64,000 bases of DNA, taken from Rhodothermales bacterium (lineage in GTDB: Bacteria; Bacteroidota; Rhodothermia; Rhodothermales; UBA10348). Where the stretch lies: NCBI GenBank assembly GCA_028284865.1, contig JANQQV010000007.1:62001-126000 (forward strand), written 5' to 3'. Positions within the stretch are counted from its first letter, which is position 1; each line of letters starts with the position of its first letter. Shown here one piece after another: positions 8,722 through 18,900 of this stretch. The notes under the pieces are model-generated. The model was not told the DNA's origin. It was given only the letters and a program-made list of their open reading frames with translations, and did no database searches. The translations under genes and the position numbers were made by a program.

Positions 8722-11142
8722 TCAACGGCCCTTCAAGCGAAGGCTATTCGACACTACCGAGACGCTGCTCAATGCCATGGCTGCTGATGCGATAACCGGT
8801 GAAAGCAGTAGACCAAACGCGGGATACAACGCCCCCGCCGCAATAGGGATGCAGATCACGTTGTAGATGAATGCAAAAAACAGATTCTGCTTGATGACGG
8901 TCATGGTATCACTGGACAAGCGGATGGCTTCCGGAATCAGGCCCAGATCATGCTTCATCAGGGTGACATCGCTGGCCTCACGTGCCACATCGGAACCCGA
9001 ATGAACGGCTATTCCCAGATCAGCCGTTGCCAGAGCCGGCGCATCGTTGATCCCGTCGCCTACCATGGCCACACGAGCATCGGCTGCTTTCAATCGCTCC
9101 AGGTGCTCCACTTTTTGCACCGGCAATAAATGTGCATGCCACGTTGAAATGCCTGCAGCAGTGGCAATGTGGCGCGCAGCTGCTTCGCGATCGCCAGTCA
9201 GCAGGACGACATCCCGGTTCATTTCGGCAAGGCTTGCGATAACCGCCGGCACCTCCTCTCGCAGTGTATCGACGGCTTCCATCCATCCGAGGTAACTCGA
9301 ATCCTCCGCCACATGAATGACTGATCCCACGACGTCATCCGGTACTGCTACCACCTCAACCCCGCGATCTTCCAGATAGCCGGCATTTCCGGCATGAATG
9401 GTCTTTTTGCGGACAACGCCGGTCAATCCTTTCCCAGGCACTACCTCGACGTCAGACGGATCCCGCAGCATCAGTTCCCGTCGTTCCGCCTCAGAGACGA
9501 TAGCTCGGCCTATCGGATGCTCAGAGACCTGCTCCAGCGAGGCTACGAGCGACAGCAGCGTCTCTTCATCGCTGTTATCGGACGGCTCAATACGGGGAAT
9601 AGACAACGACCCATGTGTAAGCGTGCCCGTTTTGTCGACAGCAACTGTTTGAATACTGGCCAGCTTCTGAAGAGCGGCGGCGTCGCGAATCAGGATACCG
9701 CGCTTCGCGGCGCGACCGGTGCCCACAACGATTGCCGTAGGAGTGGCCAATCCCAATGCACACGGACAGGCGATGATCAGCACTGAGACAAATCGAAGCA
9801 GCGCGTTATCCAGCGCGGGATCAGGGCCGATAAACCACCATACGAGGGCCGTACCAACAGCAATGACCATCACGATGGGTACAAAGATCGAGGCGATGCG
9901 ATCGGCCAGTTGCTGCACAGGCGCTTTTGTGGCCTGAGCGCGGGACACCAGATGGGTAATCTGACTCAACATGGTGTCTGGACCTGTCCTGGTAACCTCG
10001 ACTTCCAGCACCCCAGAAGTGTTGGTCGTTCCAGCAACAACACCGTCCCCCCTGGATTTTGTCACAGGTACGGACTCGCCCGTCACCATGGCTTCGTCGA
10101 CGGGACTTGAACCTTCCACGACACGTCCATCAACCGGGATACGCTCTCCCGGAAGGATCCGAACGCGATCTCCCAGGACCACTTCCTCCGCAGGAATGAT
10201 GACGGCCTCCCCCATCCGCAGAATTCTCACTTCATCGGGCTGTAGCGCTTTCAGGCGCTCGATAGCCTCACCCGTTCGTCCTTTCGCCCGCTCCTCCATG
10301 AATCTCCCGACCAGGATGAACGTGACGATCAGCGCCGCTGCTTCGAAATACACCGGAGGCATGCCGCCCTCAGACAGCCGCTCCGGAATGAACAGGGCAA
10401 CGGTTGAATAAAGAAATGCCGAGCCTACTCCCAAAGCGACCAGGGAATTCATATCCGTGCCACCGTGGCGCAACGCCGTCCAAGCCGCCGAAAAGAAAGG
10501 AGTCCCTGCGTACAGCACCACCGGGGTTGCCAGCGCCAGTTGGAGCCAGTGCTCGTAGGGAATACCAAAAGCGCCGTGACTCATGGCAATGACCGCGAGC
10601 GGAAGGCTGAACGCAACGCTGACAATCAGGCGCGTCCTCATTTTCCGTTCTCGCAGACGGGCCTCCTCGGCCTGAGAAGGCCCTGTCTGAAGCGTTTCAG
10701 GCCGGTGCACATCAATGAGCCGACTCAACGAACGCCCGGAAATCATGGCCGGAATGTATCGGATCGTGACATCCTGCCCGTCGGAGCGTGCCCTCGCGTC
10801 AGCATCCGTGACACCATTGGTAGACAAGAGGTCTTCAATCAAGCCCGCAGCACGCTCATGCGATTCCTCTCCCTCAAATCGGACCTCGGCCAAAGACGTG
10901 GCGACGTCATATCCGGTTTTCCGAATCACATCAACCAATTCTCGCACAGAAGACTGATCAGAATCAACCCGGATGACGGCTTCGGCCGCGGCATAGTTCA
11001 CTCCAGCCTCGGACACACCCACTGTCTTTCCCAGCTTGCGCTCAATTCGCAAGGCACATGCCGCGCACGTCATTCCCTCAACGGGAATGTGGACAACATC
11101 TGCCTCCTGGATGGCATCCATTTCGGGTGAGTCGTCGTTCAT
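8722..11142 (-). CDS. copA: Cu(I)-exporting P-type ATPase
   Basis: An inner-membrane P1B-type ATPase of about 806 residues from ATG 11142. The open frame reaches 11274, but the first HMA motif (GMTCAAC, residues 23-29 from 11142) begins shortly after this start. The shorter start also leaves a 169-base divergent promoter region toward the LacI gene. A second HMA-like repeat follows but has no CxxC pair, so it probably does not bind metal. Later motifs are the membrane CPC in IACPCALGLATPTAIVVGTG, the phosphorylation site DKTGTLTHG, the hinge GDGINDAPALA and the NLFFAFIYN helix typical of Cu(I) pumps. It probably forms an operon with the copZ-like gene. Confidence 0.93.
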   Translation of the reverse strand: MNDDSPEMDAIQEADVVHIPVEGMTCAACALRIERKLGKTVGVSEAGVNYAAAEAVIRVDSDQSSVRELVDVIRKTGYDVATSLAEVRFEGEESHERAAGLIEDLLSTNGVTDADARARSDGQDVTIRYIPAMISGRSLSRLIDVHRPETLQTGPSQAEEARLRERKMRTRLIVSVAFSLPLAVIAMSHGAFGIPYEHWLQLALATPVVLYAGTPFFSAAWTALRHGGTDMNSLVALGVGSAFLYSTVALFIPERLSEGGMPPVYFEAAALIVTFILVGRFMEERAKGRTGEAIERLKALQPDEVRILRMGEAVIIPAEEVVLGDRVRILPGERIPVDGRVVEGSSPVDEAMVTGESVPVTKSRGDGVVAGTTNTSGVLEVEVTRTGPDTMLSQITHLVSRAQATKAPVQQLADRIASIFVPIVMVIAVGTALVWWFIGPDPALDNALLRFVSVLIIACPCALGLATPTAIVVGTGRAAKRGILIRDAAALQKLASIQTVAVDKTGTLTHGSLSIPRIEPSDNSDEETLLSLVASLEQVSEHPIGRAIVSEAERRELMLRDPSDVEVVPGKGLTGVVRKKTIHAGNAGYLEDRGVEVVAVPDDVVGSVIHVAEDSSYLGWMEAVDTLREEVPAVIASLAEMNRDVVLLTGDREAAARHIATAAGISTWHAHLLPVQKVEHLERLKAADARVAMVGDGINDAPALATADLGIAVHSGSDVAREASDVTLMKHDLGLIPEAIRLSSDTMTVIKQNLFFAFIYNVICIPIAAGALYPAFGLLLSPVIASAAMALSSVSVVSNSLRLKGR

Positions 11143-11311
11143 GATCGACAGCGGTCGGGCATCGAATTCTGGAGAGACGGGAAAGGCAGAAAAACCTGTG
11201 CTTCGAATTTGATCCGTACCCGCATCCCGATTCATCTGAGCTTCTGCCTGCGAACAATTCCCGGCCTGCTTCATCTAAGCGCTCTCCGTCCATGACCTTC
11301 TGTCTGCACCC

Positions 11312-12349
11312 ATGAAACGTCGCCCTAAAACCAACGTCACCATCTATGACGTCGCGCAGCACGCCGGTGTAGCCATTTCTACGGTTTCTCGAGTGCTGAA
11401 TGGGTCTCCAGACGTTTCGGAAGGAACACGGAGCAACGTCGAGCGAGCCATTGCGGAGCTCAAGTATCACCCTAATCGGACGGCCCGTTCTCTTGCCCAA
11501 CAGGACATCCGATCCCTGGCCGTTGCCATTCCGTCTTTCACCGCTCCTTTTCAGAACGAATTGCTGAAAGGAATCCGGTCCTTTCTCCGTGAGATTGATC
11601 ACGATTTGCTGATCTGCGATCTGGGCTCTGAAAACCAGGAATCAGCACTCCGGAAGTTTCTTTCCCGGGGAGCGGTACGTGGTTTATTGCTTTGTGGACT
11701 CCCGGTCACAGACGAGCTGGCGGAAGAGCTAGAATCCGGTCGATCGCCGTGTGTACTCGTTGGTCATCGTCACAAGCAATTCGATTCCTGGACGTGGGAT
11801 GATCGGGCAGGCGCGAAAGCAGCGGTTTCCCACCTGGTCAAACAAGGGCACACACACATTGCCATGATCCGATCCAGCGTTGAAAGTGCGTCCCAGTTGG
11901 CCCGCATCTCAGGATATCGTGACGCATTGGAAGAAGCAGGCGTTACGATCGACGAATCCTGGATCGTGGCTGGCGCACCGGCCTACCATGGCGGGTTTTC
12001 GGAAGAGGACGGACAGGAGGCCATGAATCGGATCCTGACGGAGTACCCGGAATGCACTGCCGTCTTCTGCAGCTCCGATGTGCAGGCCATTGGAGCCATG
12101 GCGGCTCTGCGCGATGCGGGTTCCAGGATACCCGAAGACATGGCCCTGGTTGGTTATGATGACATCAAGACCAGCCGGTTCATCGGATTGAGCAGCGTCG
12201 ATCAGAAGATGCAGGATATTGGCCGGGCTGCAGCTGAGAAACTGTTTGAACGCGTTTCAGAAACACGAACACCCTCCGAGCGCATCTATGTCGTGGTCGA
12301 ACCCCGCCTCGCCATCCGGCGCTCCAGCATGAATTTCGCCTCCAAATGA
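11312..12349 (+). CDS. LacI/GalR-family transcriptional regulator
   Basis: A 345-residue regulator. The N-terminal helix-turn-helix is complete (VTIYDVAQHAGVAISTVSRVLNG, hinge helix RTARSLAQ at residues 53-60), followed by a periplasmic-binding-protein-like effector domain with typical blocks such as AVFCSSDVQAIGAM and DMALVGYDDI. The effector is unknown. Its stop overlaps the start of purC in an ATGA arrangement, so the two are translationally coupled. This could mean control of purine synthesis in the manner of enterobacterial PurR, but I see no operator and no proof of the ligand. It is divergent from copA. Confidence 0.92.
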   Translation: MKRRPKTNVTIYDVAQHAGVAISTVSRVLNGSPDVSEGTRSNVERAIAELKYHPNRTARSLAQQDIRSLAVAIPSFTAPFQNELLKGIRSFLREIDHDLLICDLGSENQESALRKFLSRGAVRGLLLCGLPVTDELAEELESGRSPCVLVGHRHKQFDSWTWDDRAGAKAAVSHLVKQGHTHIAMIRSSVESASQLARISGYRDALEEAGVTIDESWIVAGAPAYHGGFSEEDGQEAMNRILTEYPECTAVFCSSDVQAIGAMAALRDAGSRIPEDMALVGYDDIKTSRFIGLSSVDQKMQDIGRAAAEKLFERVSETRTPSERIYVVVEPRLAIRRSSMNFASK

Positions 12350-13314
12350 ACGAGCAGGTCATTCGCGGCCAATTGGACGCAACCGTCTCCGGGACATCAT
12401 TCGACTTCCTTTCGGGTCGCTACGGAGGCAAGGTCAGGGACACGTACCGGCATGAGGATCGGCTTGTCCTGATTACTTCGGATCGTATTTCGGCGTTTGA
12501 TCACATCCTTCGACAGACCATTCCCTTCAAGGGCCAGGTCCTGAATCGTCTCGCAGCGTGGTTTTTCGAGCAGACCAGCGATATCGTCACGAATCATGTC
12601 ATTTCGGTGCCCGATCCGAATGTCACGATCGCCAAACGTTGTCAGGCCCTTCCCGTCGAGTTCGTGGTCAGAGGATATCTGGCTGGACACGCCTGGAGAA
12701 CCTACAAGTCAGGCGGTCGAGAACTCTGTGGCAAAGAGTTGCCGGAAGGCCTTCAGCAAAACAGCCGCCTGCCCCAACCCATCCTGACACCTGCCACCAA
12801 GGCCGCGGAAGGACACGATGAGGATATCTCCAGGGCTGGTATTCTTGAACGAGGGATTCTGTCCGAGTCCCTCTTCGACGAACTCGAGCGTATCAGCCTG
12901 GCGCTGTTTGCACGCGGAACAGAACGTGCGGCCGAACGCGGCCTCATTCTGGTGGACACGAAGTACGAGTTTGGCCTGGACGAAGACGGGGGCATCGTGT
13001 TGATCGACGAGATCCACACGCCCGATTCCTCCCGCTATTTCTACTCCGACACCTACGATGAACTACTGGCCGCAGACGAGCCACAGCGGCAGCTATCCAA
13101 GGAGTTCGTCCGTGAATGGCTGATGGCCCACGGCTTCCAGGGCCTCGATGGGCAGCAACTGCCCGACCTTCCCGATGCTTTCCGCATCCAGGTGGCCCAG
13201 CGCTACATCGAACTCTACGAGCAGATCACTGGCGAATCGTTCGAACCGGAGACGTCATCAGACCCGATTTCCAGAATGGAATCCAGCATCAAGCAGGAAT
13301 TGAATCTCGGCTAG
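12346..13314 (+). CDS. purC: Phosphoribosylaminoimidazole-succinocarboxamide synthase
   Basis: A 322-residue SAICAR synthase that condenses CAIR with aspartate using ATP in de novo purine synthesis. It carries GKVRDTY near residue 25, SDRISAFDHIL, VEFVVRGYLAGHAW, ILTPATKAAEGHDEDIS and LVDTKYEFG, all in the order of the longer (about 300-residue) bacterial/yeast-like form. The gene starts inside the stop codon of the LacI-type regulator (four-base overlap). Its stop sits in a CTAG at 13311-13314 that also holds the stop of moaE on the other strand. Confidence 0.95.
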   Translation: MNEQVIRGQLDATVSGTSFDFLSGRYGGKVRDTYRHEDRLVLITSDRISAFDHILRQTIPFKGQVLNRLAAWFFEQTSDIVTNHVISVPDPNVTIAKRCQALPVEFVVRGYLAGHAWRTYKSGGRELCGKELPEGLQQNSRLPQPILTPATKAAEGHDEDISRAGILERGILSESLFDELERISLALFARGTERAAERGLILVDTKYEFGLDEDGGIVLIDEIHTPDSSRYFYSDTYDELLAADEPQRQLSKEFVREWLMAHGFQGLDGQQLPDLPDAFRIQVAQRYIELYEQITGESFEPETSSDPISRMESSIKQELNLG

Positions 13315-13754
13315 TCCAGCCAGCTATCGCCCTGCCATTCGGTTGTACCATCTGCGAAATGCTCTTTCTTCCAGATTGGCACGGATACCTTCAGCTCGTC
13401 GATGAGAAAACGAGCCGCTTCAAAGGCTGGACCGCGATGCATGCTGGCCACTCCAATCAGTACGCTCGCCTCAGAGACCGGAACGACTCCCGTTCGGTGG
13501 TGAACGCCAATCCGCAACAGGTCCCAGCGCTCCATGGCCACATCAGCAAGTCGCTGTATCTCCTTGACTGCCATGGACTCGTGCGCCTCATATGACAGCT
13601 CGTCCGTGACTCGAGAGCCCGTCACGCGCCGGGTGGTACCGCCGAAGATGGCGATCCCTCCGCCCTCTGACGCAGCAAGGAAGGCCCACAGATCATCCAG
13701 AGACAGGGGATCCTCCTGAATGGTAATTCGGCATCGCTGTTGGGAATCGGTCAT
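13311..13754 (-). CDS. moaE: Molybdopterin synthase catalytic subunit
   Basis: A 147-residue MoaE that converts precursor Z (cPMP) to molybdopterin using sulfur carried on MoaD. Recognisable blocks are GGIAIFGGTTR, LSYEAHESMA, IGVHHRTGVVPVSEASVLIGV and the family hallmark VPIWKKEHF near the C-terminus, with the catalytic lysines. It lies three bases downstream of moaD, so the two subunits are made together. The tail overlaps purC by four bases in a palindromic CTAG. No other molybdenum-cofactor genes are in the window. Confidence 0.93.
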   Translation of the reverse strand: MTDSQQRCRITIQEDPLSLDDLWAFLAASEGGGIAIFGGTTRRVTGSRVTDELSYEAHESMAVKEIQRLADVAMERWDLLRIGVHHRTGVVPVSEASVLIGVASMHRGPAFEAARFLIDELKVSVPIWKKEHFADGTTEWQGDSWLD

Positions 13755-13757
13755 CGA

Positions 13758-14003
13758 TCAACCACCAGAGACCGGTGTCAACAAGGCGACCTCATCACCG
13801 TCCTGCAACGGACGGGATCCAGAAATCCAGGAGTCGTTGATCGCGATCCTGATGAGGTGGCGCATGCGTGCTACCCCCTCCTCTTTCTCTGCGATGGCGT
13901 CCAACAATGCGCTACTGTCCATGCCTTCCGGAATCTCTTCGTGCCACGAAGATCTCCCGACCGCTTCACGCAAGGATGCAAAGACACGGACCGTAACGAC
14001 CAT
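13758..14003 (-). CDS. moaD: Molybdopterin synthase sulfur-carrier subunit
   Basis: An 81-residue ubiquitin-like protein ending in TPVSGG. The C-terminal Gly-Gly is where a thiocarboxylate forms, and the DGDEVALLTPVSGG tail is diagnostic of MoaD. It donates sulfur to molybdopterin precursor through MoaE, encoded three bases downstream. Its start codon overlaps the stop of the upstream peroxiredoxin by one base, which implies translational coupling in the operon. The MoeB-type activating enzyme is not in the window. Confidence 0.92.
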   Translation of the reverse strand: MVVTVRVFASLREAVGRSSWHEEIPEGMDSSALLDAIAEKEEGVARMRHLIRIAINDSWISGSRPLQDGDEVALLTPVSGG

Positions 14004-14467
14004 CAGAGCGAGGCGATTGCAGACTGGATGGCGTCGAGATCCGGCATGTTGCCCGGATTCTCCAGTACCTCAGCGTACCGCACAACACCTTCGGTATCAA
14101 TCAGGAACGCGCTCCGCTTGGCAATGCGATCGTACTTCATGGGACCGAAGTTGCCATCGTACTTGCTGTCGAACTGCGCCGCTACATCCGCGCTGTGATC
14201 CGAAAGCAGATCGACATTGAATGCGTTGGCTTTCGAAAATTCGCCTAGCGTGAAGAGCGTATCCGTGGACACACCAAAAACGCGAGCCGGTGCATAGGCG
14301 TCGAGATCGTTGGATACCGTGTTCAGCTCAGTTGTGCACACGCCCGTGAACGCAGCCGGAAAAAAGAGCAACAGGACGGGTCCATTTTTGAGTTCGTCCG
14401 AGAGTGTGACTGCTTCTTTGTCGGTGTTGAACAGCGTGAAATCAGGCGCTTTCTGACCAATCGTCAT
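14003..14467 (-). CDS. Peroxiredoxin (AhpC/TSA, AhpE/Bcp-like)
   Basis: About 154 residues from ATG 14467. This start is chosen because MTIGQKAPDFTLF is the normal beginning of the thioredoxin-like fold; the 29 residues further upstream overlap the preceding gene and look non-native. The peroxidatic cysteine is in FTGVCTTEL, equivalent to the FTPVCTxEL motif, with the usual FGVSTDTLFTLGEF segment afterward. It reduces hydrogen peroxide or organic hydroperoxides in the cytosol. A clear resolving cysteine is not obvious, so a 1-Cys mechanism is possible. It sits in a compact operon between the permease gene and moaD. Confidence 0.92.
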   Translation of the reverse strand: MTIGQKAPDFTLFNTDKEAVTLSDELKNGPVLLLFFPAAFTGVCTTELNTVSNDLDAYAPARVFGVSTDTLFTLGEFSKANAFNVDLLSDHSADVAAQFDSKYDGNFGPMKYDRIAKRSAFLIDTEGVVRYAEVLENPGNMPDLDAIQSAIASL

Positions 14468-14478
14468 GATGATTCGGG

Positions 14479-15711
14479 TTATCGGATTCGGATGGCTTGA
14501 ATGGGTTCCAGACGTCCCGCGACCTTGGCGGGAATCCAGGATGAAATGGCGCACAGCACCAGCGTAATCACGGCGACCAGGACGAAATCAATCAGTCCGA
14601 GGTCGATCGGTGCGGTGTCCATGTAGTAGGCTTCAGCAGGCAATGGAATGATTCCAAACTGCTTCTGCGCCCACGCAAAAATAAGTGCCGATGCCTGACC
14701 GATCATTACACCGGCACCGCCGATCAGCAAACCAAGTCGCACGAAAATGCGACGACGCGTTTTCGAAGTGGCTCCCATCCCCGCCAGAATGCCCATTTCG
14801 CGTCGCTTCTCGAGGATGATCATCAGCAACGTGCCGATAATGTTGACCGCGGCCACAAATATGATGATGGAGATGATCAAAGGGATGATGCTCTCTTGCA
14901 GTGCAACCCATGCAAACAGGCTCCGATAGATTTCCGTCACGGGTCGGGCGATGGCAGGAAATTCCAGGACTTCATCGAGTCGATCAGCGGCATCCACAAA
15001 CTGAACACCCTCATTGACCCGCAAATCGAATCGGGTGACCTGATCCGGACCGTATTCCAGCAGGTCTCGGGTCTCCTCTATCGGAGCGAATACATACAGA
15101 TCATCGAAGTCAGCGAGTGAAGACTCATAGATCCCCGATACCGTGAATTGACTGAATCTCGGATTCTGAGCCTGTCCAGCATTTCCCTGGACCGAGATGG
15201 CCGTCAGCCGATCGCCGACGCCTACCCCAAGGACACGCGCTAACGAAGCCCCAATGACCAGTCCAGGGCGATCACCTGCTGGCCTGAGATCCCCACTCCC
15301 CGCAACGAGCGCTGACGTGATGTAGTCGGGAATCTCAGGCGTTCCCCAGATCGAAACACCATCGATGTCCCGCGATGAGCGTCGAAGCAGAATGAATTCC
15401 TGAACGACCGGCGAGACTTCGCTGAGGATCTGTTGACGTTCGAGTAGTTGCTGAAGCGCTGCCACGTCGTCAAGCGGCTCGTCGCGAATGCTCTGGACCT
15501 GAACGTGAGCGGCAAATCCGGTGATCTTGTTCTCGATTTCGCCACTGAAGCCGCGCACGATGGACAACGCCAGAATGAGCGATGCGACACCAACGGCGAC
15601 CCCTGCGATCGATATCCACGTGATCATCCGCAGAAAACGGCGCCCTTCTGCCATGCCTTGGGCACCGCGCAAATAGCGTCTGGCAATGAACGATTCGAAG
15701 TGGAAGGCCAT
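14479..15711 (-). CDS. LolC/LolE-family ABC transporter permease
   Basis: About 410 residues from ATG 15711, where MAFHFESFIARRYLRG gives the typical family start. The longer open frame adds 28 arginine- and cysteine-rich residues that look non-coding. An N-terminal membrane helix (MITWISIAGVAVGVASLILALSIVRGF) is followed by a large periplasmic domain (MacB-PCD type) and three C-terminal membrane helices with the REMGILAGMGATSKT coupling region. The family extracts lipoproteins from the inner membrane or drives mechanotransmission with an ATPase partner. No LolD-type ATPase is adjacent, so it must be elsewhere. It leads the operon with peroxiredoxin, moaD and moaE. Confidence 0.88.
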   Translation of the reverse strand: MAFHFESFIARRYLRGAQGMAEGRRFLRMITWISIAGVAVGVASLILALSIVRGFSGEIENKITGFAAHVQVQSIRDEPLDDVAALQQLLERQQILSEVSPVVQEFILLRRSSRDIDGVSIWGTPEIPDYITSALVAGSGDLRPAGDRPGLVIGASLARVLGVGVGDRLTAISVQGNAGQAQNPRFSQFTVSGIYESSLADFDDLYVFAPIEETRDLLEYGPDQVTRFDLRVNEGVQFVDAADRLDEVLEFPAIARPVTEIYRSLFAWVALQESIIPLIISIIIFVAAVNIIGTLLMIILEKRREMGILAGMGATSKTRRRIFVRLGLLIGGAGVMIGQASALIFAWAQKQFGIIPLPAEAYYMDTAPIDLGLIDFVLVAVITLVLCAISSWIPAKVAGRLEPIQAIRIR

Positions 15712-15863
15712 CGGGCGCGATTGGGTCGTCTGCTGCGAGCAGCAGCGGCGAATGGAACACGGCAGTCTGACGCGTGGATCTACCGCGGGATCCACCTTCC
15801 CTTATCTGAAATGCGAGTGACACTGCTCGAAATGGTATGCCACCGATCGAATGGATATAAACA

Positions 15864-15899
15864 CGCCGTGCCGGCGGACGAATGTCCGCCGGCACGGCG
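15864..15899 (-). terminator. Perfect 16-bp hairpin downstream of the GvpL/F fusion gene
   Basis: Arms 15864-15879 and 15884-15899 are exact inverse complements around a GAAT loop. On the minus strand the hairpin follows the fusion-gene stop by 57 bases and is followed by GTGTTTATAT, only modestly T-rich. A transcription terminator separating the fusion gene from the permease operon is the simplest reading. Confidence 0.7.
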
Positions 15900-15955
15900 C
15901 TGAACAAACCCCGGTTCAATTCCTGGGAATCGTCACGGGAATGTGTGGGAGCGGA

Positions 15956-18900
15956 CTAGGTGTCCATTCCAGCAAATTCTTCGGAGCTTCCACCAAAGTC
16001 GATGTCCACGAAGTGGTAAGGCGGCCACGGGCCACTTACTTCGATGTGGATACCGAGCGCGTTAAATTCGGCTGCAAGCTTGCGTACCTCGGCGCGGAAG
16101 TCTTCTTCCGATGCCATGGTGATCAAGTACGTGGCGCTGAGAATCATCTCGGTGCCGGCAACCGGGTTTCGCATGGCCTCGCCCGAGAATCGAGCCAGGT
16201 GTCCGTGGATCCGATCAGCAATGCCGTCGGGATTCGGTGCATGCTTTACGTCCGACGCTGCTTTGCGTAGGAAGCTTGCTACGCCACTGGGTACTCCGTC
16301 AAGGTCATCTGCGGCTTCGGCATCCTCGAATCGGACGCGGACGCTGAACTCGGAGCGGTTGTGCAAGCGTGTCAATGCATCCTGAAGGGATTCTTCGCGA
16401 GCATCCACGAACTCTTTGACTTCCGTCGGATTGGCCATCACGCAGCCAAATCGCAATGGGATCACCGTCTGGATGGACTGTGCTTCAGCCAGTACATCAG
16501 CATGGCGACGAACATGCGCTTTGAGCCAGTCTGAATCCGTCATGGAGGCCTTGATGGCATCGGGATGGAATTTGGCATCTGACGTTGCGCTAACCAGGGC
16601 CGTGAGAGGACCGCATGAGAGCAGTCGTACTGAGGAATCATCAGAGATCCCTTCAATTCCCTCGAAGTCCTCCGGCGAGACATCATCGGTCCGGACGACG
16701 CCGAACAGATAGAGAGACGTACGCTTTGCTGTCGGTTTGGGGAACTGTGGCATCCGCGAGCGGCTACCGTCGCCGGAAACGGCGCCAGATACGGCGGCTC
16801 GGTCCACGGGACGAAATTCGTTGACGCGCCAGGTGCGTTTTGTAGCAGCAACCGTCTCATCAGGAGTGACTTCTGTGAGATCACTCAAGCTGGACCATGC
16901 GTCCGATGCTTCCGGCTGGGACTCATCGTTCGCCTCGTCAGCAGGCTCTGACTCTTGTGGTTCGTTGACTTCGACGGGCGGCGAGGCCACAGTTTCTTCG
17001 GCTGCGTCGTTCGACGCCATAGGTTTTTCTTCGACATCGTCTTGACCGGCCTCGGTAGGCATGTCAATCGACGGTGTTGAAGGAGCATCCGATCTGTTTG
17101 CCTGGATGTCGCGGATGGCTGAGCGGAAGAACGCACGTTCGCCCGACTCGTCCATGTCAGCTACAGAGCTGCCGATATCCGTCAACGCGCTGGCAAGCAG
17201 GTTTTCCATGAGGTGGCGCTCGACAATCTTGCGCATGCCGTCCAGCACATCCTGGTGGTCCTGCAATTTGTGACCCGCCTTCTCCACGACCACTTCAGTG
17301 TCACGCATCAGGTTCATGGCTTCGCGAGCCACCTCAGCAATGAGCGTTTCGTGGAGTTTCGCTGCGGCATCCGCCATTTGACGAGAGGTCGCAGGAATCA
17401 AGGTCCGGGACTCTTCCGCTGCCTTCTCGCCATCGGAGATGGACTCCATGGCATCTTTGGCGACCGTAAAGAGCAATTGATTGCGCAGTTCGTCAACAGC
17501 ATCAGCAATGTGATCATGCTGCTGATCAATGTGCCAGAAAGCTTCGGCACTGGTCTTTTCGGCGTCAGCAATGCTGGTCACCACTTGCTCAGCCAAGCCC
17601 TTGAAGAGCTTCATGCGCATGGCTTCCTCGATGGCGTCCAGCTCTTTGGTGGCGCGCAGGAAAGTGCTCGCTTTCTCAGAAGCGTGCTGCACATCGTACA
17701 GACGCTCTTTGGCTGTTTCGGCAACCTGCTGCAAGAGCATGTTCTCCAGAACGCCAGCGGCCTGGCGAACTTCTGCCGGCGTGTCTGACATCCGCTTGCG
17801 AGCGTCTGAGGACACTTTTTCCGTTGAGCGCATGCGAGAACCGACTTCGATGACAATGTCGTCGATCAGCAAGGACATGGTAGCCTTGATGGCACGCTGG
17901 AACACATCGTTGTCCACCGGAACACGCGAGGACGCCTCCGGAGCAACTTCATCCGACGCCGCCAGACGTTCGATGGCCTGCTCAGCGACCCGATCTGTCA
18001 ACAAGCCCAATGTGGCGCTGACTGACTCGATGATTCGCTCATGCTCATTGGCAATACGCTTGTTGGCTTCGGCAGACACCTGCTTGGCGTCTTCCATGTC
18101 GTGGAGAGTCAGATTGACAACTCGCTCGACCAACCTGTTACGCGTTTCGCGAACAGCTGCACGGATCTCTTCCGTTTCTGCGGTGAATGATGGAAGGACG
18201 TTTCCGACTACCGTATCGGTATCGCCGGCCTCTTTCGTGGCACGCTTGCGGACCTCTGCGGTCACGTGCTGCAGGATCTGCTCGACCGCTGCCGACACGA
18301 CAGAGTGGTCTTCCGGAATCCAGGCCATTGCTTTGACCTGAACGGTTTCTGTGTCAGCTAAACGCGTCACAGCGCTTGTGGCGATGTTCTTGATCAGCTC
18401 CTTCTCAAGTGAATCAGTGGCTTCCGTGAGATGACGGTGATCTGTATCCACATGCAGGAAGGCTGCATCAGCGGCTCGCTCGGCCTGGTCCAAACGCGAC
18501 GTTGCCTCGGTAGCCAGGTGCTCATTGATCCGATCAACAATTCCGTCAACCAGATCGGACATGGCTTCCTTCTCAGAGACAATAGAGACAGCAAGGTCTT
18601 CCGCCAGCTGCTCGTCTTGATCCATTTCGGAAACGACCTGCTCAGTCGTTCGAGCGACGACGCGCTTTTTGGCCTCTGCCTCAAGATGCTCCCGCAGAGC
18701 CTGGTTGTCAGAAACGTGCTGTTCGATGCTATCAGTAATGGTTGCTGTGAACACCTCGTCATTGGCCATTGCTTCTTCAATGGCCGAAACGACGCGAGAT
18801 GCTATTCCAGCTTCAGCTTCCTCTAATGCTGCACGCCAATCGGCGGACAAGAGGAAGCGCTCCATGCGCTCAGATACAAACTCTTTCTGGATGCGTGTCA

